Assembly (NCBI GenBank): GCA_902728285.1
Contig: CACVBU010001379.1
Coordinates: forward strand, 186,001-250,000
Origin: Clytia hemisphaerica
Taxonomy: Eukaryota > Cnidaria > Hydrozoa > Leptothecata > Clytiidae
Direction: 5' to 3'
Length of the DNA: 64,000 nt
Part shown: in pieces, positions 44,431 to 57,692 of the stretch
How positions within the stretch are numbered: the stretch's first letter is position 1
How the letters are laid out: each line of letters opens with the position of its first letter
Position numbers and translations under genes: made by a program
Notes under the pieces: generated by a model
What the model saw: only the letters and a program-made list of their open reading frames with translations
Databases searched by the model: none
What the model was told of the DNA's origin: nothing

Positions 44431-47400
44431 AGAGTTTTGTGCCTTTAATATCTTGTTATACAGGGTGTCCGGGAAAAAGTTGTACGGTCACTCACTCTAA
44501 TTCTAATTCAGTATAGATTTTTTATGCAATATTTTTTTCCAGACGGCCTGTAGATTCCTAATATTCTCTAAATTTTGTCATGTATGAATGTTCTCAAGGA
44601 GATAACAAATTTTCGTAACAAATGATGCTGTCATCGACAACTAGAAGACATCATGGAATTAAAATCAAAATAGCTTAGATTTATTTTGTACCATAAAGAA
44701 TTGGAATTAGGGGACATGAAGTCATTTCAACCACTCGTTTATTTTACAGACCTACGAAGTCATTTTCCATTTAAGGTGCCAAGGTGTATTATACAAGCCG
44801 ATTTTCAAAGTATTTAAAACCACATGATGCACTGCGAAAATCCCTAATTTTGGCTTTAGACCCCTAATTTAAAGTATGAATTTTTGAAATGCCAGATAAA
44901 CATGAATCTCGTAGCTCTAGAGAACTCGCGATAAGAGACAGAAAAAGGACTACGAAACAAAAGTTAAGCGCCCGAAGAGTTTATTTAATATAAATTGAAT
45001 AAAAAAAATACAAAAAAGAGCTCATTCAAAAATTGCACAGCCAACGAACCACTTAAATTTTCGACTATTTAGAAAAAATCGTACACTTGAAAAATGAAGT
45101 AGTAGCACTACACGTTCTTTACAAATTGCACGTTTTTCAACTTGCACGATTGAGTTCGTTTTGGTCTCATTTGCTTTTGAGAACAAGAGGGGAAGATAGA
45201 GATGAGAGAAAGGATGTCAAACCAATCGTACACGCGACGCATGTTCTTTTGAAGAGCCTCGCTTTCAATTTTCTAATTTCAAAAAAAATCTCGTCTTTTT
45301 ATTTTTAGAGTACAAAAAGTATTTTGGTTCATTTTGGCACGCGATGACGTTTTTTGAAAGTATTTCTTTTTAAAGAGTAGAGAGTAAAAAGCAGCTCATT
45401 AGCTATTTGAAACGGAAGCAGGGACTTTGATAAGGAAGTTTCAATTACTGTCAACGCCGGCTACAGAAGATACTCAAAATTAATGAATGACAGAAAGTGA
45501 TTCTTTTGTTAAATAATCCTTTCCATGGAAGTAGTTACTTCCCCAAAAAGTACCCATTTTAACCGCCGCTGTACTGGTTTCCATAGAAACGCGTGAACAA
45601 TGCTGATTATAGTCTATCCAGTATCTCATGAGTAACATTTTATTGACAATGCCACTAATTTTGAATTCTCGATTTCCATAATGTCTTTACAGCGGTAAGT
45701 TTATTACGTTTCGTCTGTTGCACTCCATAAAAAAGTATTATACTTTCACTCAAATGACACTGGATAGGTAGTGACAGTTCTAAAGGGACTCAAGATTTAT
45801 GACGAAGAATGTTTGTTTTTATCCCCTTCTTTTTACAAGGCAATGAGGGCTGTCCGCCATAAATTTTGAGCCTCCTCCTATGCAAAGTGTCCAAAAAAGA
45901 GTGTGACACGTTAAAACGAACCATGTCCCCTGTTTTGTCCCCTGCATTAATTTTTGAAAATATTTTCAGCTATTACATCAAGCCCCTTATCTTGCTTTGA
46001 AAAGGCCTGCTACAGGCTAGATATATATTTCCCTTCAGGAGTAAAATGTCAAATCCATGTTTATTTCACCCCTTACCCCTTTTATAAGACCCCTAAGGGT
46101 ATTTTGATAAAGCGTCGATTTTCCAGTCAACCTAAAAAGATTATGTTGAGATGAATTTTGACGACTTACCTCAAAAAAATCTCAAAGTGCGACTCTGTTG
46201 AAAATTGCTTTGAGGCCTGTCCTGAAATAGCTTTTGGTCTTTTTTTTGAGCTCAAGAAAAAAAGAAATGTCTTTCCTTCCTTCCGGGACGAAAGGGACTA
46301 GTGATTGAATGATAACAAAGAGCACATTTATGTTGGCTGAGGGTATCAGTAAAGGAGAGCGTGAATTCCGTATAAGGACGGCGTTAAGAAAGACAAGTGC
46401 ACTCCTTCACAGGGAGTTTCACATCAACATCAACATAGGATGGTGTTTAACCACAAAGGACCGTCTAGACAATAAAAACAAAAACAGGTTCTACAATTGT
46501 CATTTCCCACTACTGAGCCCCCCTCCCTTAGAGGGAGGAATCTTGCAACTTCCATTGAAGATGGGGGAGAGGGGAGAAAAATAGTAAAATGTCCAGGATT
46601 GTAAATTTTGAATTATCTTAAATAATAAATTATATTGATTATGAATAATACAAACCTTTTCTACCGTCTACAGATTATCATGAAATTTAAAGGATTAAGG
46701 AAATCGCCGAAGTCCGAAGAAAAAAATCCTGTTTTGGTATTTCTAGATAGATCGGTGCAAGTGCGTGTAAAGTAGTGACTTGAACTTGTTTTTGAAAGCA
46801 TCGCATGTCGCTGGTATTCAAAGAGGGTAAAAATTCGCCTCATGCCAAGATGAGATTCTCACGAGAAGACACACATCCAAAAATACAACACGCTATGTAA
46901 TGCTTTTTTCAAGAATGAATGACTTTAAGAGGTTTTTGTTATTTTCGTTCCAATTTACTGCAGAAAAAAAAGGTTCAAACATTATGGGGATTTTCACATT
47001 TCTCGTGACATGATTCCATTTACGTGAATTTCTTTTAAATGGATTTCATCTAAGAATAGATCGAAAGAAGTCAAGTGATCGTGAAACGCATGCGCAATAA
47101 GTAACAAATTATGCTTAACACGTGACCCTGAACTTGAGAAATAAACAGATACTTTAAACAAAGATATGACAAATACCCCCCCCCCCCAAAAAAAACAATT
47201 ACCGCCTGGGACAAATGTCCGAACAACTACTCGGATGATGCCACCCCTCTTTATCAAAAATATTAATCTTGCACTTTTTAATAAAATTGTAAATAATTGA
47301 CAACTCGACCTGGTTAAACCTGAGTAGATGAAGGACATTGGTGTTTGAAAATTTAGACGTCTCTTTTAGTTGGCGGTTTAGCAAACGCCTCAACACTTTT

Positions 47401-47704
47401 AAGTGAAAAGTAAAAAACAAAATGGTAGACACCTTTGTATTATCATCCAAACTATTTTATTTTAGCAACCAGTAAAATCACAATGTGAATAGCACATCTA
47501 TTGTAAAGAGAAACTCGATACCTATAGTATGTCTAGTATGCCAAGGTGAAAAATTAGCATTTCATCCTTATAGTAAATTTGCCCATTTAAAAGTTTACAA
47601 GTTCAAACAAGCTAAATCAAATTATCCAATTAATAAGTTAAATTTAGAACCTGAGTTGAAAAAATAATCGAGACCGTTCCAGAATGAAACTAACAGATCA
47701 AAAT

Positions 47705-47962
47705 ACACGTTTTTTTTTTTATAAGAACGTCAAATATTTTCGAAGCCTTCGGATGTTCTTAGTTTTTTGGAATTGAAGCCTAAAAATGTTCTTAAAATGT
47801 TCTTATTTTCAGCATTTTTGTGAGCATTTTGATGTAATTTCTTAAGAAATTGCATGTTTTTAAGTCTCCAAAGCCTTAGTATGTTCTTAGAATGTTCTTA
47901 AATTTTTGGGCTCGAAGCCTTATGTTCTTATATAGTTTGTTCTTATAAAAAAAAAAACGTGT
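47705..47962. mobile_element. MITE, ATAAGAAC family, best copy
   Basis: 258 bp with inverted ends ACACGTTTTTTTTTTTATAA(GAAC) and (GTTC)TTATAAAAAAAAAAACGTGT. Internal words are GAAGCCTTCGGATGTTCTTA, CTCGAAGCCTTATGTTC and TATATAGTTTGTTC. Other members are in dynactin and ANKUB1-like introns. Confidence 0.8.
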
Positions 47963-48717
47963 ATCTCAAGATTTCAAAACTATCGATTAGACAACATTTC
48001 AAAAACAATATTTTTCTGTAACATTCATTACACAAATACAGGCAAAAGATGTTACATGAAAAATATAAATTATAACATCAAGCAAATAAAAAAGTCAACG
48101 AAAAGAAGCCTGGCCACAGAAAATCATACACGGAGGCTTGGGAACGAGTTACTAAACCTATCAAACAAAAGGTCACGAACGCCTTATAAGAATTTTTTTA
48201 ACTATGTTTTTTTTTGAGAAAAGAAAAAAATCCTTTAGTAATCTGCAGTACACGCAACCATTAACATTCACTTTAAAAGTTGCTAAATTTAACCTCTTTT
48301 ATTCTCTACTCGTTGCTCTCTCTATTTCTCTAGCTTGTCAAAGATGAAGTAAAATTGCCCATCTAGCTGTCATGAAAGGAAGCGAATCAAAAAACAGATA
48401 TTGTTTCCTTTTGGTATGTTTCTAAATAAGGGAGCTTACAGAAACAAATGACGCGACCCCCTGCTGTGTTTTACATTTGTGAGCTCACAACTCACTCTCT
48501 ATGTTAATATAGAACTCGAATCAGATAAGAGGGTGTTGCATGAATTATTTAATAATATAGAGACCATAAAGAGTAGATTTTTAAGCTACATGGGTCCAAA
48601 GAGATCTAAAAATACGGAATTAAATAGTGAAGAATTATTCGATAAGATAATCCATAGAAGATATGGTTTCGTCCTCAAAGTTGTTTTGGACGCTCTTCTG
48701 AGCTTCAAAAATCTTAA

Positions 48718-49428
48718 GGGCTCTGACCATAGTCGGAAAATTGATTTTAGTATTTGAACATAAAAGTTATGTTTTAGGTTCTTTAACACTTTTAACAAAG
48801 AATTGCCTTTATAAATTGCTTTTTAATCAAATCCCTTCAGAGTAATTAAGAATTTAATTGCAGAAATGACGTTATGAACTTTAAAAAGACGTTAATAATA
48901 TGTTGCATCACCTTCTTTTATAAAAAGTGCTAAGTTTTAATGGGTAATTAACTTTTTTGTTTCAAAATTTCTTTACACTGTCCGCAAAGAATTGAACTAT
49001 TTTAAATTTTGCGGAAAATTTTTCTAAAAAGATGTGTCAAAAGTTATGACTGTTTTTTTAAGCAAAATCCAGATGAAAAATTGATGAAAAACCACTATTT
49101 TGAAGATTTCGAGACAAAGAAGCATTTACAAAAATTTTCCGCAAAAATCTTTATTGTTCGGTAAAAGATACACCATCTACTGCCAAAAATTTTTCAAAAT
49201 GTTTTTTCTTCGCCGAAACTAAGCTCTTCAAAGTTGAAATACTCTTCCTCGCAAAAGTCTTCATTTTCTTCTTCATCAAATTTTTTCATTGCAATTTTTG
49301 AATTTTCAGATTCAGGAATAGTTTGTCTAACAGAAAATGTATAACATGCCATAGTTTTGTTGGTTACATCAGTCAGAAAACACATTTTAAACACGGCAAT
49401 TATGAAAAACTCACTATGGTCAGAGCCC
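48718..49428 (-). mobile_element. 711-bp TTAA element, copy A
   Basis: TTAA on both sides (48714-48717, 49429-49432) and a perfect 16-bp inverted end GGGCTCTGACCATAGT. Carries a minus-strand frame running in from one terminus, ending near 49194 with an acidic tail (DEEENEDFCEEEYFNFEE). The same 711-bp unit is present inverted at 57693-58403. No known transposase motif. Confidence 0.75.
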
Positions 49429-51339
49429 TTAAATTGAATAAAAAACAAACAATCCAGATAAATTCATACGAGGAATACGTGTGCAGAATTTTCAGCGGGA
49501 TCCGAAAATTTTTGAGGATACGGATTGCCTGGAGGCTTTATGACGGACAAACACACACACATTGTCAAAGCCTTCCATGACTGAAGTTGATGGTAAAACA
49601 ACGGTGTTGACAATTGTGGTCGCTGCTGATATTTTTACGGTGTTTTACAAAAAGGTTATACCCTGAAACAACCTTAACACGTAAATTCCACCATCCAGTA
49701 CAAAGTTACAAATCAAAACGTTTGGAGCAAAACCATCACGAAAGTTTCAAATTTTCTAAATTTCGACAATAATTGTGTAATAATATCACCAAGGAAAAGA
49801 TGAATCATAAATTGGTCAATCTTCTTCTCTTAAAGAGTAGTCGAAATACTTGCACGCAAAAGCCTTCTACTGTGTAGTCTAGACTTTCAACAACTTTTTG
49901 AAACAATGTGATGGTCTAGACTTTGTTCAGCCTATATCAACACTCAACTAACAGTTAGAGCAATACGAAGAAATTAGTTACAGTACATCTTTCTTATGAA
50001 AGCCATGTCTTGCCTGACATTCTCTAAACCTAGTTTAATACCCCCAAGTAAAACTTGACCCTCTAAAACCTGATCCACTCTACCAGTAGTAATCTATAAT
50101 CTGTGGCAGTTCTGGCAAAGAATTTCCAAAAACTTTGCAGATGACTCAATCCATGGTAGATGCCACTGAAAATTTCAGATCAACTTTACTGCAAATAATC
50201 CAGGTTATGTTACAGTTTCAACAGTTATTCATGAACGTGTCACTCAAAATATAATTTCAGTACCACGTTCTCGTAACGAACTTTATCCAGAAATCTCTGA
50301 TTAAATGTTTCATAAAACCCTAAAAACAAACTCTCAAATACCAAAACATGTCTTTCTCATCACTCAAAGCAAAAAGCTATGAAACAATTGCTCAATTCAA
50401 TCCATGAAAAGGGCTTTTTATGTAAGATCCTATTTGCTCATCTCAAAAAAGCAAAATTTCATATTCTAAGTCATAGCGTGTAGAATACGTCAGCGGTTAT
50501 AAAACTTCTTTAAAATTAGCGCTTACAAGCAATCTGATGAGAAATTATACAAGTGACTTGATAGGCTCGGAGTATTGTTTTGCTATGTTTTATAAGTCCA
50601 TCACTGATGACCACGTAAAGACATTCAAAAGATGTTCAGAAGACGTCGTAAAGGTTTTACATAACTGAAAGATTTAAACGTGTATGGACAACTACTGTTT
50701 CACAAAGCGAGCAAATATATATTTTCGTTTGGCACAGAATGTGATCAGTGAATTTTATAACTTACCATTTATTTTGCGTTTATTTAAGTTTCGTTATGAC
50801 TTCAAAATATTTCGAGGTTAAAAATGTGTTTGCCTTTATAATCCTAAAACATCAACATAGGTCAGAGCAGTTACTACTTTCAATCTGTGTCAATTCAAAA
50901 ACAGGTCTAAGGAAAAAGACAAAATTAAAACTAGTCCCATTCGAAGTATCAACTGAACTTTATAAAAAAAAACCTTGGAGGAAGTTTCTCAATCCTGGCG
51001 AACCAAGTCTATTTGAAATTAGTATCCCAATCACCAAGCCATAAAAATGCCAGGGCTGGGATATGAAAATTTCCTTACCAGGAATCCGTTAATTCAGGGT
51101 GAGGAATTTACCCAGGTCACTCTGAACACCACCAATCCTCTGGTAGCCTCTACTTAACACATGCTCGGGAAATCACTTTTCCTTGCCCGAAAAAGGCCGT
51201 TTTACATTCTGAGAAATATCAAACCTCTGGGAAATGGGTACTTTCGGGGTGGCATTTCAAATCTGTAATCTTTCAGCAAAACAAAGCCCACCCCGAAAAT
51301 TACTATTTTACACCCAAGATTTTTTCCTATACAAAGGCA

Positions 51340-52730
51340 CGACTTTTTGTATGTATGTATGTAATAGTTTATTTCAAGTTGACGAACAGGTAGCAACAAA
51401 GGCTAATAAAAGTCAACGCTACTTTACAATTTGTAAGGTGATTACAAAAAGCCGACACCGTCAATATAGGTCCGGCAGTTTCTACACGGGCATGATGTAG
51501 GCCTCCACTGCTTAATCTTTTCCTTAAAAATACTAAGATCGACTATATCTCTATACTCATCCGGAATTAATTCCCAAACTTTTGGCCCTAAAAATGAAAG
51601 TGACTCTGAACCGTGAAAAACAGAGTTTATTTCTCTTGATCTGAAGTAAGGCGTTTTGCGATTTACTTTGATATTTTCATCATGTTTGAAAATTTCTTTA
51701 GTTAGATCTGATATGTTATTTTTACATTTGAAAAGTTCTATTGCTAACAACTGAAGATTTTTATGGTGGAATTTGATGGCACCGTCTTTCTCTAAAAGCT
51801 GCTCAAAAGTAGATGTATGATCAGAATACACTATCCTCAAACATCTTTCGTGGAGGTGATTTATTTTTTGATCTAGCCTGCGACCATGAAACATCCAGAC
51901 AAGCAAACAATAATATAATTGAATTGACTTCGAAAGAAGGCATTCGTGAGCCTTTGCTTTTTCTTTTGATTCATGTACGGTGCTACCCTCGCAAGTGCAC
52001 TGATTTTCTGGCTAGCTTTCTTATAAATCGTGTTAATATGTGGCTCAAAAGTCAGACAGTTGTCAAAAGTTAATCCTAGGATCTTGCCTGAGTTGCTGTT
52101 AAAGATGCGTTCATTCTGTATAGTAATGAAGATTTCTTTGCTGGTATTGTTAGCTATCACCAACCTGTTCCCAAGAATCAGCTATCACAAAAGGTGTTGT
52201 ATCGTCTGCATAATTCAGTACATTTCTATTTTCAAGAAAGTAGAACAAATCTCTCATGTAGATGTTAAATAGTAGCAGCCCTAGAATGGATCCTTGGGGA
52301 ACACCTACTTTAACATTATGCCAGGTACTGTAATGGTCGCCAATTTTCGTTCTTTGCTTTCTATCTGATAGATAGGCTGCTATGAGACCTAAGGCACTCC
52401 TTGAAAATCCGTATGCTTCAAGTTTAGCAATCAATAGTTCGTGCGAGATGCAGTCGAAAGCTTTTGATAAGTCAATGAGTAGCGCTGCAAACTTTTTTCT
52501 TTTCATCTGTAGCTTTCTTCCAAATTTCAGTCATGACTAAAAGTGGAGTTTGTGTACTCATTCCTTTTCTATATCCAAATTGTCTATTGCTCAAAATGTT
52601 GTTAAAGTAGGTTGAGACTTGGGTATGTATGACTTTTTCATTTTTGTTAGATACTTGATGCACCCGGATATAGCTTATTCCTGGGTTTACAAAGGTCACT
52701 GGAAATATCTCACTGAAAGAAACAGTCGTA
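51340..52730 (-). pseudogene. Decayed non-LTR (LINE) retrotransposon, RT region
   Basis: Minus strand. Fragments of a LINE reverse transcriptase of the Jockey/CR1-like kind lie in three frames: about 52699-52510, 52506-52150, 52163-51873 and 51906-51442. Visible motifs are the palm motif A (LSKAFDCISHELL), motif B (VPQGSILG) and the catalytic YADD. Sequence is missing after YADD and frames shift near 52160 and 51890, so it is dead. The 3' end has a short UTR and TACA repeats (about 51343-51365), usual for such elements. The 5' end is truncated, lacking the endonuclease. Confidence 0.85.
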
Positions 52731-52959
52731 AAAACTTTGACCCCCGGGCAGTGAGTGTCAAAGTTAATTGCCTCCTTTCAACACTTTGAACAAAGAAGAC
52801 CTAGTTTTTAGACATGTGAACATTAAATGCTCATATGTATACATGCCTAATTAAAATAAACCAGAAAATTAAAATGAAAGTACACTGTAAATATTTTTTT
52901 AATAATGTTATATTTCTAAGAATCAGGATAGTTATGTTTAAATTTGATATAATGTTTAT

Positions 52960-55900
52960 TTATTGGTCGTTAGATGGTATATTGGTACCTGAATCGCGAT
53001 AAAAGTCACGTTGCACGAGTGCGACACGACAGTTCTTGCGTGCCGGTTTTTCTAAGGGTACACGATGACCATATGAAGAAGAAGAGAGGATGGGTACACA
53101 CTTGTTACTCTCCTGAAAAGAAAAAAAAATCATTTTGAATATACTATTGGCAGCGTCAGCACTCTACATGGACTCTGCGTCAAATTGTCAGGCGTATGTA
53201 AGCATCAACATTTTACTATTCGATACGCTCCCTTTTTCGATGAAAATCCAATTCCCTTTGACAATCGAATTAGAGAGCGTAAACTGTACAACAATTGAGT
53301 AAATATAGTTGTGTCAGAGGCAGATCGGTCAAGTAAAGATTCAAATGCACTCGCCTCCCCTCCCTCAGAGCTACCAATGTGTCTCTCATAGAAACACTAG
53401 AAAGAGCACCCTATCTCAGTGAAGTGAAATCTTGCATCATCTCTGATTATATTTCTAGATTGTGTCTGCTTAAGCCTAACGGCATGCAATAAGGTCCACT
53501 ATTAAAGGCCCCCAGCGGTTTACGTGATTGCGTGAATGGGCATACTCGGTTGCGTGAATACGTGAAAATTGAAAAAAAAGTAGCGTGAATGAGTGAATTG
53601 AAAAAACTTGCGTGAACGTAAAAAACGTGAAAAATCTGGGCTATTTTGAGCGTGAAATCGGGTTATTCACGTGAAACTGGTGAATTTGCGTGAATGCGTT
53701 AATTTCGAAAAAGAATTGCGTGATTGCGTGAATTGAAGGTCCGCTGGGGGCCTCATTAAAAGAATGACACATGATTATTATTATGCTCCTTAACTCCTGT
53801 AGAGGAAAGATTAGGAAGCTCTATCTAATGTTTTTTCTACAAGATGACGGTGATTTAATCAAGATAATTCACCTTACCGGGGAAAACGAGCAAGAATAGA
53901 AGTAAGCATGGACGAACTTGTAAGGCCGAAAACATTGTAGTCATTTCAACTCAGAACATTTCCCCCGATAAGGTAGTTTACCCAACTTTCAAAACGAATT
54001 ATCTAATGAGAGAATGTGAAGCCATCTGCTCACCGTATTAGATGATGGTGCGTTCATAATTTTGTTGACTTTGAAGCGGTACAAGGACAAGTCTAAGTCT
54101 ATTTCTTGGATCGTATTCTCGTTCTATGAAGAACAAAACATTCAAAAGCTACGTTACCTTCTATAGAAAACAAATATTCAAAAAACATTTCACTACCTTA
54201 TCAGGGAATATGTCATTAGAGTTTATGTATTTTTGTGGACAACGATGTGACTGAAACGATTAGGAACAAACCGCAATTTTTCGGTTAAAATAAAAGTGTT
54301 AATTTACCGTCTTCCTCAGTCTAGAAAAATCAAAAGCTAACAGTCTCTGTCACACAAAGACACACATACATAAACTCGCTATTGTGTGTTACTAGATCAT
54401 AATGGATGTTAGCGTCATCCAGGGTATCACGAGTTTCATGGAACTTAAACAAGGGGAATGGTGGCGGGCGTCATTTTTCAATTAGGTGGTTTAATCGCGG
54501 GCGTCAACCGGGCGTCGTTTTTCAACATGGTTGAAAAATCGCGAAAAGTACGAAATTCGTTTCGTTTCAAAATTTTGATTTTATTAATTTTTATGCCTCA
54601 CGCAAGTTAATGCCGTAAAATCTTTCGACTAAATGCAGGTCTCTTGCTGTCGCTCAAACAATAGATGAACACGCCTTAGTGACTAGAACTCTCCAAAACT
54701 TTAACAAATTTGCTTTCACCAACGTGAGTTTACGTGTTATGTGGAAAACCAACGTGAGGTATATTTGGTGGTCTACAACAGCTGCCAATCTTAAGAGAAA
54801 ATAACTAATTATACCTCTGCATTAATATCAAGACCTAGACTAGCCATCCGATCATCTCTTTTCAATCTGCTATAACATCCTTCTTCCATGTGAAACTGGC
54901 GGTCGTAAGCGGATGGTGTTTTGTGCTAAAAGAAAAAATGTTGACAATCAAAGATCAAACCATTCCTCAAATAATAACCGTCGAATCTACAGTTGACGCT
55001 CTCCAATCCGATTTTCAAACTAGATTGTCATCAGGGAGCGTATTGAATAGTGGAATATCGAATTTAAAAGCGTCAACTATAACTCGGAATTTTAGTTAAA
55101 GTAAAAAAAAAAGACCCTTCTAGTCCTTTAGTAATCCCTCAAGAAGTCGATGCGAAAGTAAAGGATTCCTTTCAACCTTTTTTAGTCCCAAATTTTTCTA
55201 ACTGCTTACACGATATAAAACAAACACGCGAAACTGTTTACCCCTAACTTGACCAGTTCGCTTCCCCCAAAGAGTCCTTATTTCCATCAACAACAGGAGA
55301 AAGTTTTGGTACATAAATTTGCTAATTCTCCCACTTTTCCCATCAAAAAGTCAAAGTTTTGGTCTAAAAAAGTTGTAAAAACCATAAAAGTTGTAAAATA
55401 TCTTACTATTTTTCCCACCTCAAAAGAGGTTCCTTGAAAGTTGTGAAGATGTGAAAAAAAGGACTTTTCCAAACTTTCCCAGCCAACAACAGCAATCATT
55501 TGCATATGCAAAGTTTTGGTATTTTGGTGGGAAAATTGGATCTATGATGTCATAATTATTCCAGACTCGGCTGAAAATTATGCGTATCATCCTCCAATAG
55601 CAATTGAATAAAGAACTTTCACTTTCGATTTCATGAAAGAATAAATTATAGCGGGCATAAATTACGATTTTCAAAGGTCACTTTTACTTAAAAAGAATTA
55701 AGCAAATATTTTCTATTTCGTGCTTTCGTGTAGCCTGGGTATCCAGACTCAAAATTTCAGAAAAAAAAACTCTTACCTCAACATACAAAGTTTCTAAAAT
55801 TGCAAGTCTGGTGCAACTAAAAAAGTTGGGTACAGTTTTGAATGACACAGTCTGTGAGTAAACCCTTGTTGACAGAATCTCAAAACTTTGGAAACCCAGG

Positions 55901-57309
55901 CAGACACACATAATTACTTACCATAAAACCTCTTTTAACTCAATAAACTTTCAAAACCACTTTAAAGTACATCAAAGCATCAGCCACATTCATAAAGGCT
56001 CCTTTTTCCAGCGGCCATTTTGTTTAGAAATGAACTTGTGTTTTCTTTTTCATTTGTTTATCTTTTTTTGCAAGGTCAGCTTTTTCCATAAATTATGCGC
56101 GCGCATCGAAAAATATCAAAAACCCCGCAAAAATTCTGCTCAGTGACTGGGCGCGTACTGACCAATTAGAGACACTCGCATATGCAGGAACAGATATCCC
56201 TGCAGACGAGTTACTTCGACCAGACCGTAAACCAGAGACAAGATTATAAAAAACTAGACGGTGAAATAGTTTACGGTCTGGATATCCAGGCTAGCTTTCG
56301 TGTTGCAACCATGGAAAATTCTCCACTTTTACAAACATTTACAAAGTTTTGGTTAGGAAAGTTGTAAAAGTGTGAAAGATTGGAAAAGTGGTAAGTTTTT
56401 TCCCAAAACTTTCTCCTGCATATCATGCTCTTCACAATTTGATAAACGAAACCTCCAGAAACCTCTCAGTTTTCCGAGGTCAACGTCGGGAAGAGATCAG
56501 CGGCAGTCTACTTGAACGGGAACGGGCAGCAAAAGGGAATGATATACTGAAAGTGTCCTTTGATACTATAAGTTCTTTGGCCGTCCAGACCTTATTTGCC
56601 CCTTATTCAAACGGTCCTTACAACACAAAAGTACAAAACAATGAATACGAAGGAATTCTCACTTGTTTATTGTTATTGAAGTAGCTAGTAGGAACGTATT
56701 CGCCATTTTTGATTTTTTCAATTCGTCTTCGTTCGTTAGCTGCACAATTATGATTCCTGTGAATTTCTACTTGTCTCTGAAACGGAAGGGAAATTACAAA
56801 GTTATCAGGATTTACTTTAAAATAAACCAGAAAATTCAATTTTTTGTGTAGTGACACCACAAAAGCCTGCAACTTCAATGCCCCAGCGGTTGGTTCTTTT
56901 TTGGGGGGCAAAGGTATTGGGTACTGAAAGATCCTTTTATAAGATGTCGGGCCGTCAAGGCCTTATTTAGACGTTCATTCATCAACCCACACATAGCAGT
57001 CTTTTAGAAACTTTCGTCCGTATTTTTTCCTACTCTTGGCAAGCAGGTTGGACCTGAAAAATCCCTCCCAGTCTTGGTCAAGCTACAACGCTGATGTACT
57101 GACCAGCCACAATGATACTTAGATTTTGTCTCAAAAGGGCGAGCTCTTATTTGACAGAAAAAGATACTTGACAGTGATTCTATTGAAATTATGATAATTC
57201 TTACCTTTACTGTTTCTTTCCATTGGTTTTTAGTTTCTTCAGGAGTGTATGTTTTCAATCCGTAATTCGAACGTCGATTGCCGACCTCCGCTCGATCGAC
57301 GCGGCCCAT
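52960..57309 (-). CDS. CFAP90: CFAP90 (C5orf49)-like ciliary protein
   Basis: Four coding exons, minus strand: 57309-57205, 56776-56663, 54925-54815, 53112-52960; all GT-AG and phase 0, 160 residues. Exon 3 carries YDRQFHMEEG followed by RLKRDDRMASLGLDIN, and exon 4 carries VPILSSSSYGHR followed by VQRDFYRDSGTNIPS. These parallel the core of vertebrate CFAP90 (HRDDREHAKSLGLHVNEEE ... VLTSSVYGKR ... VQADFYRKNDIPS). CFAP90 is a microtubule inner protein of motile cilia. Exons 1-2 add an N-terminal extension (including TPEETKNQWKETVK) that I cannot match. An AATAAA overlaps the stop codon. Intron 3 contains a possible 90-nt cassette exon and a MITE. The gene starts about 220 bp from a putative divergent first exon. 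Confidence 0.7.
53517..53752. mobile_element. MITE with GGCCCCCAGCGG termini
   Basis: GGCCCCCAGCGG and its exact complement bound 236 bp in the last intron of the CFAP90-like gene. The interior is built of degenerate GCGTGAATGCGTGAA words. Confidence 0.75.
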
Positions 57310-57487
57310 TATGTATGTGGTGAATCCACAACAGAAAAAGAAGGTTTCAGTTAGTTTAAAATACGGAGAGGGAAATCTCTTCCTTTTGGCAGATGTATTT
57401 GCTGTTGTTGAGTGAAGTTGCGATGTTGCGATCGATGTTATTTGTGTAACGTTCGAGAGCAATATAATGACTTCTTTTTGTTGATTG

Positions 57488-57495
57488 TGACGTCA
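57488..57495. promoter_or_regulatory. CRE-like palindrome TGACGTCA
   Basis: A perfect 8-bp cAMP-response-type palindrome between the CFAP90-like start codon (57309, minus) and the putative + strand first exon (57533). The position suits a bidirectional promoter; GACGTCA words are also frequent elsewhere in the window, so significance is uncertain. Confidence 0.35.
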
Positions 57496-57532
57496 GTTTG
57501 GATTTTCATCATTTGAGTTTATTCACATTCAC

Positions 57533-57625
57533 ATGAACCAACTTTACAATGAGCTTCTCGTCGTTCGAAGATTGGATCAAAAAGATCGAAAATTTAAACG
57601 GCTATCTTCTTTAGAAGATGATCAG
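57533..57625 (+). CDS. Possible first exon of a divergent gene
   Basis: An ATG followed by 31 open codons (LYNELLVVRRLDQKDRKFKR in the middle) ends at CAG/GTAATC, a usable donor. Highly charged and exon-like. The next exon was not identified: a 711-bp transposon occupies 57693-58403, and joining to the acceptor before 59418 would not be in frame with the membrane-protein gene. It may be a short upstream gene, a leader exon, or chance. Confidence 0.3.
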
Positions 57626-57692
57626 GTAATCAAAGCTGATGCACGCGGGAATGCTATAAATTTCACCTAAACTTAGCTTGTGTTAAACTTAA

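Larger units (their letters stand above)
43119..51339. other. 8.2-kb gene-poor region
   Basis: No confident gene. It contains MITEs (43518-43767, 44279-44430, 47705-47962, 48718-49428), an isolated CAGGGTGTCCGGGAAAAAG transposon-like terminus at about 44462, and a short hairpin with TTTCGGGGTGG near 51243 and its complement near 51299. Short ORFs at 44104-44286 and 48479-48757 show no recognisable family. Possible regulatory DNA for the GPCR lies at the left edge. Confidence 0.5.

Noticed and set aside
44456-44500. CAGGGTGTCCGGGAAAAAG mariner-like end
   Set aside because: Only one terminus is visible and no partner within several kb, so no element is called.
48479-48757. Charged ORF containing YMGPKRSKNTELNSEELFDK
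   Set aside because: Starts without ATG and runs into the 711-bp TTAA element; could be a broken exon but nothing continues on the far side.
55684-55911. 75-codon minus-strand ORF in the CFAP90-like intron
   Set aside because: No acceptor or donor in frame, and it would break the phase-0 chain of the exons with recognised homology.
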